Assembly: GCA_031269405.1 (NCBI GenBank)
Contig: JAISZE010000053.1
Location: 1 to 15,691 of the forward strand
DNA length: 15,691 nt
Origin: Treponema sp.
GTDB taxonomy: Bacteria; Spirochaetota; Spirochaetia; Treponematales; Breznakiellaceae
Direction of reading: 5' to 3'
Both the position numbers and the translations under genes were made by a program. Below the pieces are notes generated by a model that did not search any database, had not been told where the DNA came from, and saw only the letters and a list, made by a program, of their open reading frames with translations. Positions 1 through 7,510 of the stretch are shown here, in pieces (position 1 is the first letter of the stretch; every line of letters starts with the position of its first letter).

Positions 1-767
1 ATTACGCCCTCCTGGGTGTTTCCCAGTCCGCTTCGGCCCAGGATATAAAAAGAGCGTTCCGCGAGAGGGCCAAACGGTTCCACCCGGATATTGCCGGGGA
101 AATTGCCGCCGGGGAAATGCGGAAACTCCTGACTGCTTATAAAGTTCTTTCCGATCAGGACCGGCGTAACGAGTACGACAGGGCGTACAGCCGTTTTTCC
201 AGAAATTATCATTTTGATTACCGCAGTTTCCTCAGGGAGCGGCATGATGATCCTGAAAGCCAGGCGAAGCTGGTGGTTTTTGAGCTGTTCCACCAGGAGG
301 AAGACACCGCCCTTTCGGTATGGGATGAACACGGAGGGCTGGATTTCCCTATGGAAAAATACCTGGATCGCGAGGATTGGATGGACTGCACTTATATCCT
401 TGCCGAGGAGCTTGCGGACCGGGAACGTTATTATGAGTCCTTTATGCTGCTCCTCCGTCTGATCCGGGAAGAACGGCGGTTGCCTTATTTTCTGCACTTT
501 ATGGAAGATGTGGAAATGTTCCTTAAGGAACTGGTACGCCTCAAGCTCCGTTCGTCAGTTGAAAACAGCACGTATGTGGAATGCCTCAGGCTGCTTTTGG
601 ATTTGGGATTTTCCCCCAAGGATGAAGCCCGGTGGCTGCGTTCCATGGCGGAAACCCTGGTCCGTATGGGAGAGACGGGCAGCGCCGCAAAAGTCTTTCA
701 GGAAGCCCTGAAACGGGACCCGGGACTTCCCAATGCGGTCCAACTGCGGAGAAAATTAAAGGTATGA
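1..767 (+). CDS. J-domain protein with C-terminal TPR-like helices, 5'-truncated by window edge
   Basis: The reading frame is open from base 3 to the TGA at 765-767, giving 254 visible residues; the true start lies left of the window and the first internal ATG (117) is not the start. The visible N-terminus is a J-domain: YALLGVSQSAS, then a basic helix, the HPD tripeptide at 81-89 (visible residues 27-29), and the closing helix ending in YKVLSDQDRRNEYDR. The HPD loop is what stimulates the Hsp70 (DnaK) ATPase, so the protein should act as a cytoplasmic co-chaperone. There is no Gly/Phe linker or Cys-rich zinc domain, so it is not classical DnaJ (type III/C architecture). The rest is helical, and visible residues about 208-242 look like a TPR unit (ETGSAAKVFQEALKRDP). 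It overlaps map by ATGA (764-767), implying translational coupling. The client is unknown. Confidence 0.85.
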   Translation, partial: YALLGVSQSASAQDIKRAFRERAKRFHPDIAGEIAAGEMRKLLTAYKVLSDQDRRNEYDRAYSRFSRNYHFDYRSFLRERHDDPESQAKLVVFELFHQEEDTALSVWDEHGGLDFPMEKYLDREDWMDCTYILAEELADRERYYESFMLLLRLIREERRLPYFLHFMEDVEMFLKELVRLKLRSSVENSTYVECLRLLLDLGFSPKDEARWLRSMAETLVRMGETGSAAKVFQEALKRDPGLPNAVQLRRKLKV

Positions 768-1522
768 TACGCTTAAAAAACGAAAAACAGATAGACAGTA
801 TACGAAAATCCTGCAAACTCCTTTCCGCCATGTACCGGGAACTCCTGCCTCTGGTGAAGATCGGGGTGGAAACTATCGAGCTTGACCGCTGGGTTCACAA
901 CTGGATAAAAAAGGCAGGCGGCAAGCCCGCATTCCTGGGATACGGCCCCAAAAAAAACCCTTTTCCCAGGTCTATCTGTATATCAATCAATGACGAAGTG
1001 ATCCATGGAATACCTTCGAAGCGGAAAATAGCCGAAGGGGACCTGGTTTCCCTGGACTGCGGCATCGATCTGGAAGGCTATATCAGCGATCAGGCGGTGA
1101 CTGTCGAAGCCGGCAAGGTGAGCCCGGCTGCCCATAAACTCAACATGGTCACCAGGGAATGTCTTTATGCAGGGATCGAAGCCGCCAAAGCAGGGGACAG
1201 GCTCCTTCAGATTGCCAGGGCTGTCCAGGGGCACGCGCTGGCCCAGGGCTATGGGGTGGTCCACCAGTTTTGCGGCCACGGGGTCGGTTTTGATGTCCAT
1301 GAAGATCCCCAGGTAGTCAATGTGCCCCATGGCCCCAACCCCCGCCTGACAGGGGGGATGGTCCTGGCCCTGGAGCCTATGATCAACATCGGGACCGGGG
1401 ACGTGGAGATCTTGGAAGACGGCTGGACCGTGGTTACTGCGGACAGTAAGCTTTCGGCCCACTGGGAACATACCATCGCCCTGTTTCCGGATCATACCGA
1501 AATCCTCACCGATCCCCTGTAA
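764..1522 (+). CDS. map: Methionine aminopeptidase, type I
   Basis: 252 residues, the usual length for a type I bacterial MetAP, which removes the N-terminal Met from nascent proteins in the cytoplasm using two metal ions. All five metal ligands are present in register: D98 (SLDCG), D109 (SDQAV), H172 (CGHGVG), E204 (LEPM) and E235 (HWEHT). The substrate histidines are also there: H81 (VIHGIP) and H179. I chose ATG 764 because it begins directly at the family N-terminus (MIRLKNEKQIDSIRKSC), overlaps the upstream stop as ATGA, and has a GGAGA at 748-752. The longer in-frame extension from 632 lies entirely inside the J-domain gene and encodes nothing MetAP-like. No N-terminal zinc-ribbon linker is present. 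Co-transcription with the co-chaperone suggests a protein-maturation unit. Confidence 0.95.
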   Translation: MIRLKNEKQIDSIRKSCKLLSAMYRELLPLVKIGVETIELDRWVHNWIKKAGGKPAFLGYGPKKNPFPRSICISINDEVIHGIPSKRKIAEGDLVSLDCGIDLEGYISDQAVTVEAGKVSPAAHKLNMVTRECLYAGIEAAKAGDRLLQIARAVQGHALAQGYGVVHQFCGHGVGFDVHEDPQVVNVPHGPNPRLTGGMVLALEPMINIGTGDVEILEDGWTVVTADSKLSAHWEHTIALFPDHTEILTDPL

Positions 1523-1525
1523 CTA

Positions 1526-1556
1526 TTGGTATCAAAATTAATTATCATATTATATT
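1526..1556 (+). promoter_or_regulatory. Possible promoter for the HtrA gene
   Basis: The 60-bp gap between map and the protease gene is sharply AT-rich compared with its surroundings. It contains TTGGTA (1526-1531) followed after 17-19 bases by ATTATA/TATATT (1549-1556). This is only a weak match to sigma-70 boxes, and no separate stress-sigma motif is recognisable. Read-through from map is equally possible. Confidence 0.3.
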
Positions 1557-1582
1557 TAGAGAAATCAAGGAGAACAAAGAAC

Positions 1583-3097
1583 ATGAATCTCATACAAAGG
1601 CTTTCGTCCAAGAATTTTTTTATCTTTAATCTTGTGCTTATCGGGGTGATTTTCGGATTTTCCCTGGCGTTTCTTTCTTTTTCGTGCTCTACGCCGCAGT
1701 CCAAAAATGTGGCCCAGGCCCAGGAAAACCCCGCTTCCCAGACGGCGGTTCCCTCTGACGCCCTTGCAATGGCCGAAGGGCTCCAAACGGCGTTCCGTTC
1801 CGTTGCGGACAAGGTCCTGCCTTCGGTAGTGGAGATAAAAACCGTTTCCGTCCAGACACGGCAGACCCCTAGCTTTAACGGCATCCCCTGGGAATTTTTC
1901 TTCGGCCCCCGGCAGGGCAGCCCTGACACCCAGGAACGGGAATTCCGCTCTCAGGGCCTCGGCTCGGGGATCATCGTCAGGCAGAACAAGGATGTTTATT
2001 ACGTGCTTACCAATAACCATGTAGTTGAGGAGGCCAATGAAATCCAGGTGGCCACTAAGGAGGGGAAAGAATACCCCGCGGAACTCGTCGGCAAGGACAG
2101 CCGCCGGGATTTGGCGGTTATTTCCTTCAAAACCAGCGACTTTTTCCCCCTTGCGGTGCTGGGTAATTCCGATGATATCCGGGTAGGGGACTGGGCTATT
2201 GCCATGGGGAATCCCCTGGGCGAACAGTTTTCTTTTTCGGTAACTATGGGTATCGTCAGCGCCGTTGGCCGTACAGGAGGCCCTGCTGGGAATATCAACG
2301 ACTTTATCCAGACCGATGCGCCTATCAACCAGGGCAATTCAGGCGGCCCTTTGGTGAATATTCGGGGCGAGGTCATCGGCATCAACACCTGGATAGCGAG
2401 CAATAATGGAGGGGGTTCCGTGGGCCTGGGTTTTGCCATTCCCATCAATAACGCTAAACGTTCTATCGATGATTTTATCCAGTCCGGCAGCGTCAATGAC
2501 GGCTGGCTCGGGGTTTCCCTTATCGATGCGGATCGGGATATGGCCCAGGCCCTGGGCGTCGAAGGGAAACGGGGCGCCCTGGCTTCCCAGGTATTCCTGG
2601 GCTCTCCTGCGGATAAAGGGGGCATGCGCCCTGGGGACTATATCACCCATGTGGACGGGAAGGAAGTCCGGGGTTATACCCAGCTTACCCAGATGGTAGG
2701 GGATATACGGCCCGGGGAAAGAGCGGTTTTTACGGTAATCCGCGACGGCGCTTCCAGGGACATTGAAGTCAGGATAGAGGCCAGAACCGATGATGTAGCC
2801 GCAGATAACAAGAAACTCTGGCCCGGTCTCGTAGTCATCCAACTGACCGATGCGGTCCGTTCAAGCCTCCAACTAGATAAAAACGCCCAGGGCCTTTTCG
2901 CGGCAACTGTGGTTTCAGAAGCCCCGGCGGCTGTTATCGGCCTCCAGCGGGGCGACCGCATCACTGCTGTCAACGACACGCCGGTGAAGGATCTGGCGTC
3001 GTTCTACAGAGTCCTCAGGGAAAAGACCGACAAGGAACTCTGGTTCACGTTTATAAGAGGAGACACGACCCTGGATTCCCTCAAATATAAACGGTAA
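1583..3097 (+). CDS. HtrA/DegP-family serine protease, membrane-anchored, two PDZ domains
   Basis: 504 residues; an extracytoplasmic protease/chaperone that degrades misfolded envelope proteins. An N-terminal hydrophobic segment (residues about 12-33) serves as signal or anchor. The trypsin-like domain has a complete triad: H146 (TNNHVV), D176 (RRDLAVI) and S253 (GNSGGPLVN). Two PDZ domains follow (about 306-400 and 410-495), the DegP/DegQ layout. Start: ATG 1583 has AAGGAG at 1567-1572, ten bases away; an in-frame TTG at 1526 has no ribosome site and is rejected. Between strand and catalytic domain sits an aromatic stretch (WEFFFGP, 103-109), which matches the L-A loop of HtrA proteases that typically carries such residues. 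Cys35 follows the hydrophobic stretch (LSFSC), so lipidation is conceivable, but Phe at -2 and Ser at -3 fit the lipobox poorly. It converges with the 3224-4366 gene. Confidence 0.93.
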   Translation: MNLIQRLSSKNFFIFNLVLIGVIFGFSLAFLSFSCSTPQSKNVAQAQENPASQTAVPSDALAMAEGLQTAFRSVADKVLPSVVEIKTVSVQTRQTPSFNGIPWEFFFGPRQGSPDTQEREFRSQGLGSGIIVRQNKDVYYVLTNNHVVEEANEIQVATKEGKEYPAELVGKDSRRDLAVISFKTSDFFPLAVLGNSDDIRVGDWAIAMGNPLGEQFSFSVTMGIVSAVGRTGGPAGNINDFIQTDAPINQGNSGGPLVNIRGEVIGINTWIASNNGGGSVGLGFAIPINNAKRSIDDFIQSGSVNDGWLGVSLIDADRDMAQALGVEGKRGALASQVFLGSPADKGGMRPGDYITHVDGKEVRGYTQLTQMVGDIRPGERAVFTVIRDGASRDIEVRIEARTDDVAADNKKLWPGLVVIQLTDAVRSSLQLDKNAQGLFAATVVSEAPAAVIGLQRGDRITAVNDTPVKDLASFYRVLREKTDKELWFTFIRGDTTLDSLKYKR

Positions 3098-3128
3098 CAT
3101 GCTCCGGCTAAGTAATGAAGAGAAATGA

Positions 3129-3210
3129 ACCGCAACGGCGAAGAAGGCGCAGAAGGATAAAGAGGGATACTGATTTTCCTTTCCTTTTTCGCCTTCCGCG
3201 CCTTTGTGGT
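3129..3210. repeat. Imperfect 28-bp inverted repeat with 9-base internal period
   Basis: The left arm is 3129-3156 and the right arm 3183-3210, with 22 of 28 positions complementary and a 26-base spacer. Each arm is itself built from degenerate 9-base units: on the left, GGCGAAGAA then GGCGCAGAA; on the right (complement), GCGCGGAAG then GCGAAAAAG. It fills the gap between the stop of the HtrA gene (3097) and the stop of the converging lipoprotein gene (3224). The transcript could fold into a long hairpin and act as a terminator for either strand; T-runs follow at 3216-3222. An Arg-rich ORF across it is a by-product of the GAA/GGC repeats. Confidence 0.7.
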
Positions 3211-3223
3211 TACTATTTTTTTG

Positions 3224-4366
3224 TTACGGCGCCATTTTTTTCAGCATCCCAAAATATGCGGAACCTCGGACTTTTTCATCAGGGAAAAAATTCTTTCCGT
3301 CACTGAGGGACATGAATTCGGATTCCACGCAGCCAAGGATGGAATCAAAGAAAGGCGACAGCAGGGGCAGGTCCCCTATAGGGCTGCGGGCGTTAAGGGA
3401 ATTGGCGTACCGGGAAGAATAACGGGAAAGGAGGCCCCGGTTCGCCCGGTTTTCTGCATGAATATGCCAGAGGAACCATGCCGCCCCTGAACGCAGCACT
3501 GTTTCATCAGATCCGGGCACGGTTGCAGGCCATTCAATCAGGGTTATATCCTGGGTAGCAGGGACAAAGGAACGTTCCAGGAGGCGGTTGAAGATTTCGT
3601 CAACAGGCCAGTCCCTGCCGGCTGTTATAAAGCGCAGAAAGTCCGTTTCGGATTTGGTGATCTCGATAAGGTCGTTCCAGGTAATACCTTCGCGCTGCAC
3701 GATTTCCACAGTTTTGCTTCCTGCTTCCAGGTTCCGCAGCTCCCAGGCCCTGTCCCTTCCGGCCCGGCTTGTTTCCCGGTAAAAGGGCTTCTTTTCCAGA
3801 AGGATGAAGGCGAGATCAAAAGCCGCCACAGCTTCGGCATAACGGTTCAGCTCCAGGAGTATGCGGCCTTCTTCAATCCCGAGTTCCCCCGGGCCTTCAT
3901 GATCCCCGGCGTTTTTTGCCAGCCCCAGTTCTTCCTTTGCCAGGGCTTCATGTATAATCCCAAGCCGTTTCTGCCTGTCCTTTTCCAGCCGCGCCTGGAG
4001 GACAACCGAAGGCCAGTTGCCGGGCGAAAGCGTTTGCGACCTTTTCAGTTCCCGCTGGGCGTCGGCGCTTCTGCCTTCAAGTATGCTGAGCCTTCCTGAC
4101 CACGCCGCCAGGAGGGCCTGGAATTCCGCGTCCGGAACGGCCTGTTTTTCCATCTCGCCGATTCTCCGGCGCGCGCCGGCAAGGGTGTTTTCAGCCGGAG
4201 CGGATTCAAGACGCACGATAGTTTCCTCAAGCTCCGCAATATTGATCCTGCCGGATTCGTCCATGCCGGAGACGAGGAGATCCTTCTGTACAGACTGGCA
4301 CGAAAGGACAAGCAGCGCGCCTAAAAAAAAGAGGAAACTTCCGGTCAGAACTGTTCCGCGTTTCAT
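3224..4366 (-). CDS. TPR-like lipoprotein of unknown function
   Basis: 380 residues. The N-terminus is a lipoprotein signal: MKR, a hydrophobic stretch to residue 20, then V20-L21-S22-C23 as lipobox, so it should be lipidated and sit in the cell envelope facing the periplasm. The mature part is mostly helical with TPR-like pairs near residues 87-118 (GRLSILEGRSADAQRELKRS) and 163-193 (ELNRYAEAVAAFDLAF). The C-terminal 150 residues (WNDLIEIT...; DWPVDEIFNRLLERSF) match no family I recognise. I chose ATG 4366, not the in-frame start 60 bases upstream, because 4366 gives the signal peptide at once, has AGGAGG five bases away, and overlaps the stop of the upstream gene as ATGA. That coupling suggests it works with the beta-propeller protein encoded just before it. 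Confidence 0.85.
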   Translation of the reverse strand: MKRGTVLTGSFLFFLGALLVLSCQSVQKDLLVSGMDESGRINIAELEETIVRLESAPAENTLAGARRRIGEMEKQAVPDAEFQALLAAWSGRLSILEGRSADAQRELKRSQTLSPGNWPSVVLQARLEKDRQKRLGIIHEALAKEELGLAKNAGDHEGPGELGIEEGRILLELNRYAEAVAAFDLAFILLEKKPFYRETSRAGRDRAWELRNLEAGSKTVEIVQREGITWNDLIEITKSETDFLRFITAGRDWPVDEIFNRLLERSFVPATQDITLIEWPATVPGSDETVLRSGAAWFLWHIHAENRANRGLLSRYSSRYANSLNARSPIGDLPLLSPFFDSILGCVESEFMSLSDGKNFFPDEKVRGSAYFGMLKKMAP

Positions 4367-7020
4367 GGTTCCTCCTGCCTGAACTGCCACCGGTAGATCC
4401 TGTTGTCCATGCCCGCGCCGGCGCATTCCATTTTTCCGTCTCCGTTCAGATCCGCAAACGCGGGCCTTCCCCAGACCGGGAGGGGGAACCCCTCAAGAGA
4501 ATTGAAATTCCGGGAATAGCCGTAAAGGGCGTTTCCCTCGCCGGATATAAAGATCTCAGGCCTTTTGTCGCCGTCAGTATCCATAGCGCTTATAAAACCC
4601 GGCTCCCTGACTTCCAGATTAGGGATCTTCTGGAAAAGTACGTTCCCTTCAAGACTTACCTGATAGAGTGCGCCTTCCACCGAGACTATCCAGAGATACT
4701 CGCCGTCGAAAACCGGCTGCAGGTAGAAAACCCCTTCCAGTTCCCTGGGGAAACCCGGAAAAAGCGCCCCGTTTTCATGGTAAACCGTGAGCTCCCCTGC
4801 TTGGGTTATAAAAGCAACGCAGAGCCTGTCCTGGTACGCAAAGAGCAAAGGCGAACCGAAGGCAATCCCCGAAACAGGGACCGGCCAGCCGGGGAGGGGG
4901 AGGGCGTCAGAATCCATAACCCAAAGCTCCCCTAAAAAACTTTTTGGGTAGAACGCGGCGTAAGTCCTGTTCCGCAGATCTAGAAAGGAAGGCGGCGAAC
5001 GGAGGGCCCATTCGAAAGCCCGGCCCCATGGGGACTGAACACCTTTTGCGTCTACAGTGTGAACCGAACCGTCCTCGCCTGAGAGGTAGAGTTTTCCCCC
5101 CTTGGCGGCAGGAGCCGCTGAAAGCCGGAGCCCTGTGATAACCGGGAACCCTGAAAGCGCCTCAAGATCGGCGTTAGCCAGGATCACTCTTCCCTGGGAA
5201 CTCACTACCCAGACACCGCCTTCTATCCCCTCTGCAGGGATAACCCAGAGGGAACCGGGGACCGGGAATTCCCGGACGCTCTGATCCGCTGGATTTACCG
5301 CCGCCGCTGCGCCGTCTTTGGTAAGGAGGAGCCTGGCTTCGCTGTTCCTCCCGGGAGGCAGGGCGTAAACCTGGTTCCCGGCCTTGCCACCCAGGCTGAA
5401 GGGGTAGCCCTGCAGAAGCGCCAGGCCCCTGCCGGAGCCGGGAATGACCGAAAGCTGAACCCCCAGTATATGGTTTTTCAGGGAAAGCCGGACCAGCCCC
5501 TGGCGGTAAAGTCTGAGGATTGTATTCACCGCAGCGCCGCCTCTGAGGAAGAACGGCAGGGACCGGTCCAGGGAATAGAAGATGCCGAAGCTGGATTGGG
5601 CCGGACCGGAAGCCGACAGGGTCCGCCAAAGATCCGTCCTGATAAGGCTGGAATTTTTCCGCGCCGAGTTTACCGCTTCCAGAAGGGCTTCGGCGGATTC
5701 AGAAAGGAAAAGGTAGCCTTCGTGAATCGTATAGTAAGGCGAAGGGATGCGTATTCCCATAGAGACGAGGAGGGAATCCAGGAAGCCGGGCAGTTCGATC
5801 CTGGGAAGCCTGGCGCCGTCCAGGTTGAGCTGGATGTTTTCGTTGAGGACAATGGACTTGAAGGCTTTGTTGAAAACCTTCTGGCGTTTTTTTTCATCCC
5901 GTATTTCTATGAGGATCACCGGATTGGGCCTGCCTTCCAGACCCATGAGGGCGAACTCAGTCCCTGTCCAGGAATAGAGGAGTTCTTCGATACTGAGGCC
6001 CAGGAGGCTGCGCGAAGATGAGTCCGCTTTCTTCCAGGGCTCCGCCACGTTGGAACCCGGGATAGCGGCTGCGGCGTCTATAATATCTTTTAAAGGGCCT
6101 GCTGAAAGTATCGTGGCGTACTGGGCGCTGCCGCCCAGCATACGGGTCAGGGCAACGGCATCGGAATTGCGGGCCAGAATATTCTCCAGTCCCCCGTTCC
6201 CGGACGAGAGGGCCGCCGCCAGGGCGATGTCCAGCTTTTTCGGCCCTACCGAAAGGACCGCCTCAACAGGGCCTGCGAACCGGAACTCTTCGAGAGCCGC
6301 AGTGACCAGCGGGTCAGCTTCGGTAAGAAAGTCCTTGAGAAAATCCGGCGAGAGGAGGAACCCGATGTCGAAATCTTCGGCGTAAAAAGCCTTGTTGTCC
6401 TGCCCCCGCCTGTCGCCATCCCTGGAGGTTCCGGCCATAACGGACTCAAAAAGCCCGGAGTTATCAGAGATGATAAGGAGGTTGCGGTAAGGGCCGATGT
6501 AGAGAACCCTCCCTCCTTCTATACGGTACTCGAAACGGGAATTTTTCCCTCCCTGTACGTAGTAGAGGCCCGGCACGGTGATCCGTCCTACCAGGAAAGG
6601 GAGGACCTTGATCAGGGGGGAGAGGAACCCGGCGTCCCAGGCAGCCAGCAGCCTGTCCCCAGATACAATGGCGGCGTCGAGTCTTCCCCGGGCAGCCAGG
6701 CGTACCCAGCGGTTTTTCATGACGCTCTTTTCCCGGAACCTCGTGAGCTGCGGCAGAAAAGGGGCGAACTCCGGAAGGGCCAGGATTTCCGGCAGGGGAT
6801 CATGGTTTAAAAGCCCCTCTGTCAGACGGGCCGGGTTGGGTATCCTGGCGTACAGGCGGTAAGCGTCAGGTATCACCGAACCGGGGCTTATCCTCCCGAT
6901 AAAGGACAAACCGATTGCGATAAGGGGAATAAGGACGATGACTGCCAGCACAATGAGGAACACCCGCAGGAACCTCACAATAAACGGCTTTTTCTTTCCC
7001 TTGTTCCTCATAGGGGTCAT
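4363..7020 (-). CDS. Large membrane-anchored extracytoplasmic protein with C-terminal beta-propeller/FG-GAP-like repeats
   Basis: 885 residues from ATG 7020. A basic N-terminus (MRNKGKKK) precedes one long transmembrane segment (about 16-41), so most of the chain lies outside the cytoplasm. Residues about 60-530 form an alpha/beta region reminiscent of DUF3352-type bacterial proteins (for instance LMGLEGRPNPVILIEIRD); this likeness is from memory. From about 570 to the end short beta-blade repeats recur (W/YxxxxxG...LxGFP), typical of PQQ/FG-GAP propellers. Two Asp-rich loops look like calcium sites: D814-T-D-G-D818 and D857-L-N-G-D861. The start is uncertain: ATG 7011 and TTG 7047 are in frame and no ribosome site is strong. 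It is coupled by ATGA to the lipoprotein gene. A scaffold or envelope-assembly role is speculation. Confidence 0.8.
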   Translation of the reverse strand: MTPMRNKGKKKPFIVRFLRVFLIVLAVIVLIPLIAIGLSFIGRISPGSVIPDAYRLYARIPNPARLTEGLLNHDPLPEILALPEFAPFLPQLTRFREKSVMKNRWVRLAARGRLDAAIVSGDRLLAAWDAGFLSPLIKVLPFLVGRITVPGLYYVQGGKNSRFEYRIEGGRVLYIGPYRNLLIISDNSGLFESVMAGTSRDGDRRGQDNKAFYAEDFDIGFLLSPDFLKDFLTEADPLVTAALEEFRFAGPVEAVLSVGPKKLDIALAAALSSGNGGLENILARNSDAVALTRMLGGSAQYATILSAGPLKDIIDAAAAIPGSNVAEPWKKADSSSRSLLGLSIEELLYSWTGTEFALMGLEGRPNPVILIEIRDEKKRQKVFNKAFKSIVLNENIQLNLDGARLPRIELPGFLDSLLVSMGIRIPSPYYTIHEGYLFLSESAEALLEAVNSARKNSSLIRTDLWRTLSASGPAQSSFGIFYSLDRSLPFFLRGGAAVNTILRLYRQGLVRLSLKNHILGVQLSVIPGSGRGLALLQGYPFSLGGKAGNQVYALPPGRNSEARLLLTKDGAAAAVNPADQSVREFPVPGSLWVIPAEGIEGGVWVVSSQGRVILANADLEALSGFPVITGLRLSAAPAAKGGKLYLSGEDGSVHTVDAKGVQSPWGRAFEWALRSPPSFLDLRNRTYAAFYPKSFLGELWVMDSDALPLPGWPVPVSGIAFGSPLLFAYQDRLCVAFITQAGELTVYHENGALFPGFPRELEGVFYLQPVFDGEYLWIVSVEGALYQVSLEGNVLFQKIPNLEVREPGFISAMDTDGDKRPEIFISGEGNALYGYSRNFNSLEGFPLPVWGRPAFADLNGDGKMECAGAGMDNRIYRWQFRQEEP

Positions 7021-7061
7021 TTTCACTATAAATGACAAAAAAATCAACAGAGTAAATCTAA

Positions 7062-7427
7062 GGCGGTTTTCCTAAAGTTGAAGTGCGGTGGCTGGAAAGC
7101 CTGGAACGGAGTACGGCGGAGATTCCCGAAGGGGTCAAGGTGATAACGGTCTGTGACCGGGAGGGGGGGATATATAGAATGGTTTGCGGCGGCCAGTGAA
7201 CCGGTGAATACGCCCGAAGAAGCGTATGAGCATGCCGGGTATTGTATTGTGCGGCGAATAGGAGCAGGAAGAAACCGTACACAAATAAAAAAGCGATAGA
7301 CTACCTGGGATAGTTGGGAGGGCCGAAACGTGCTCCGGGCGATGGACCTCCCGGAGTGAAGACGATATGGATAGGGTTGAGGTTGGTGATTCCACCTCAA
7401 GAAAGTCAAAACCGGAGGAGGAAATAG
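7062..7427 (+). pseudogene. Relic of an IS4/Tn5-type DDE transposase, frameshifted and internally deleted
   Basis: No intact gene lies between 7020 and 7511, but conceptual translation of the + strand gives pieces of an IS4-family transposase in the right order. From 7080: EVRWLESLERSTAEIPEG, then VKVITVCDREGG at about 7134-7169, the conserved (V/I)xDREgDiY block that carries the second catalytic Asp (D188 in Tn5 transposase). The frame breaks in a run of seven G (7163-7169); shifting by one base continues as EWFAAASEPVNTPEEAYEHAG and on to RNRTQ (about 7177-7285). A third piece from 7293 reads AIDYLG, stop, LGGPKRAPGDGPPGVKTIW, matching the family C-terminal LGG-(R)K-DGxPGxKxLWxG block. The region with the catalytic Glu (YRxxWxxE) and the N-terminal half are missing, so it is inactive. 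Family assignment is from recalled motifs. Confidence 0.75.
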
Positions 7428-7447
7428 GAAAACTCGTTTTACAAATA

Positions 7448-7465
7448 TATTGACATTTTTCAATA
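7448..7465. promoter_or_regulatory. Candidate operator: TATTGA-N6-TCAATA
   Basis: A perfect 6-bp inverted repeat (7448-7453 and 7460-7465) overlaps the -35 box of the promoter for the XRE-cupin gene. Its centre-to-centre spacing of 12 bases suits a dimeric helix-turn-helix protein. The obvious candidate ligand is the regulator encoded directly downstream, which would give autoregulation and control of leuCD. The site is AT-rich like its surroundings, so chance is possible. Confidence 0.45.
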
Positions 7466-7478
7466 CTTTAATTATACT
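7450..7478 (+). promoter_or_regulatory. Sigma-70-type promoter of the XRE-leuCD unit
   Basis: TTGACA (7450-7455), a 17-base spacer and TATACT (7473-7478) form a near-consensus housekeeping promoter inside a strongly AT-rich stretch. Transcription would begin near 7485, leaving a leader of about 25 bases before ATG 7511. It is the clearest promoter in the window. Confidence 0.8.
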
Positions 7479-7510
7479 TAACCTACTGCAATATTATTAA
7501 AGAGCGGAAC

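Noticed and set aside
632..763. N-terminal extension of methionine aminopeptidase
   Set aside because: It lies wholly inside the J-domain gene in another frame; ATG 764 fits the family N-terminus and overlaps the stop.
1526..1582. TTG start for the HtrA protease
   Set aside because: No ribosome site precedes it, while ATG 1583 has AAGGAG and begins a normal signal/anchor.
1999..2625. Long minus-strand ORF inside the HtrA gene
   Set aside because: It is a shadow of a strongly supported coding frame, caused by high GC at third positions.
3129..3210. CRISPR-like array suggested by short periodic units
   Set aside because: The units are 9 bases with no spacers and form an inverted, not direct, long repeat.
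3115..3306. Small Arg-rich ORF MKRNEPQRRRRRRR
   Set aside because: The Arg run is a translation of the GGC/GAA repeat units in the inverted repeat; it has no other support.
5470..6021. Plus-strand ORF of 183 residues inside the propeller-protein gene
   Set aside because: It is antisense to a continuous 885-codon frame; composition is highly charged and not domain-like.
7044..7463. Minus-strand ORFs (139, 74 and 86 residues) in the gap before the XRE gene
   Set aside because: They are low-complexity Pro/Ser/His-rich translations antisense to the transposase relic and show no domain or ribosome site.
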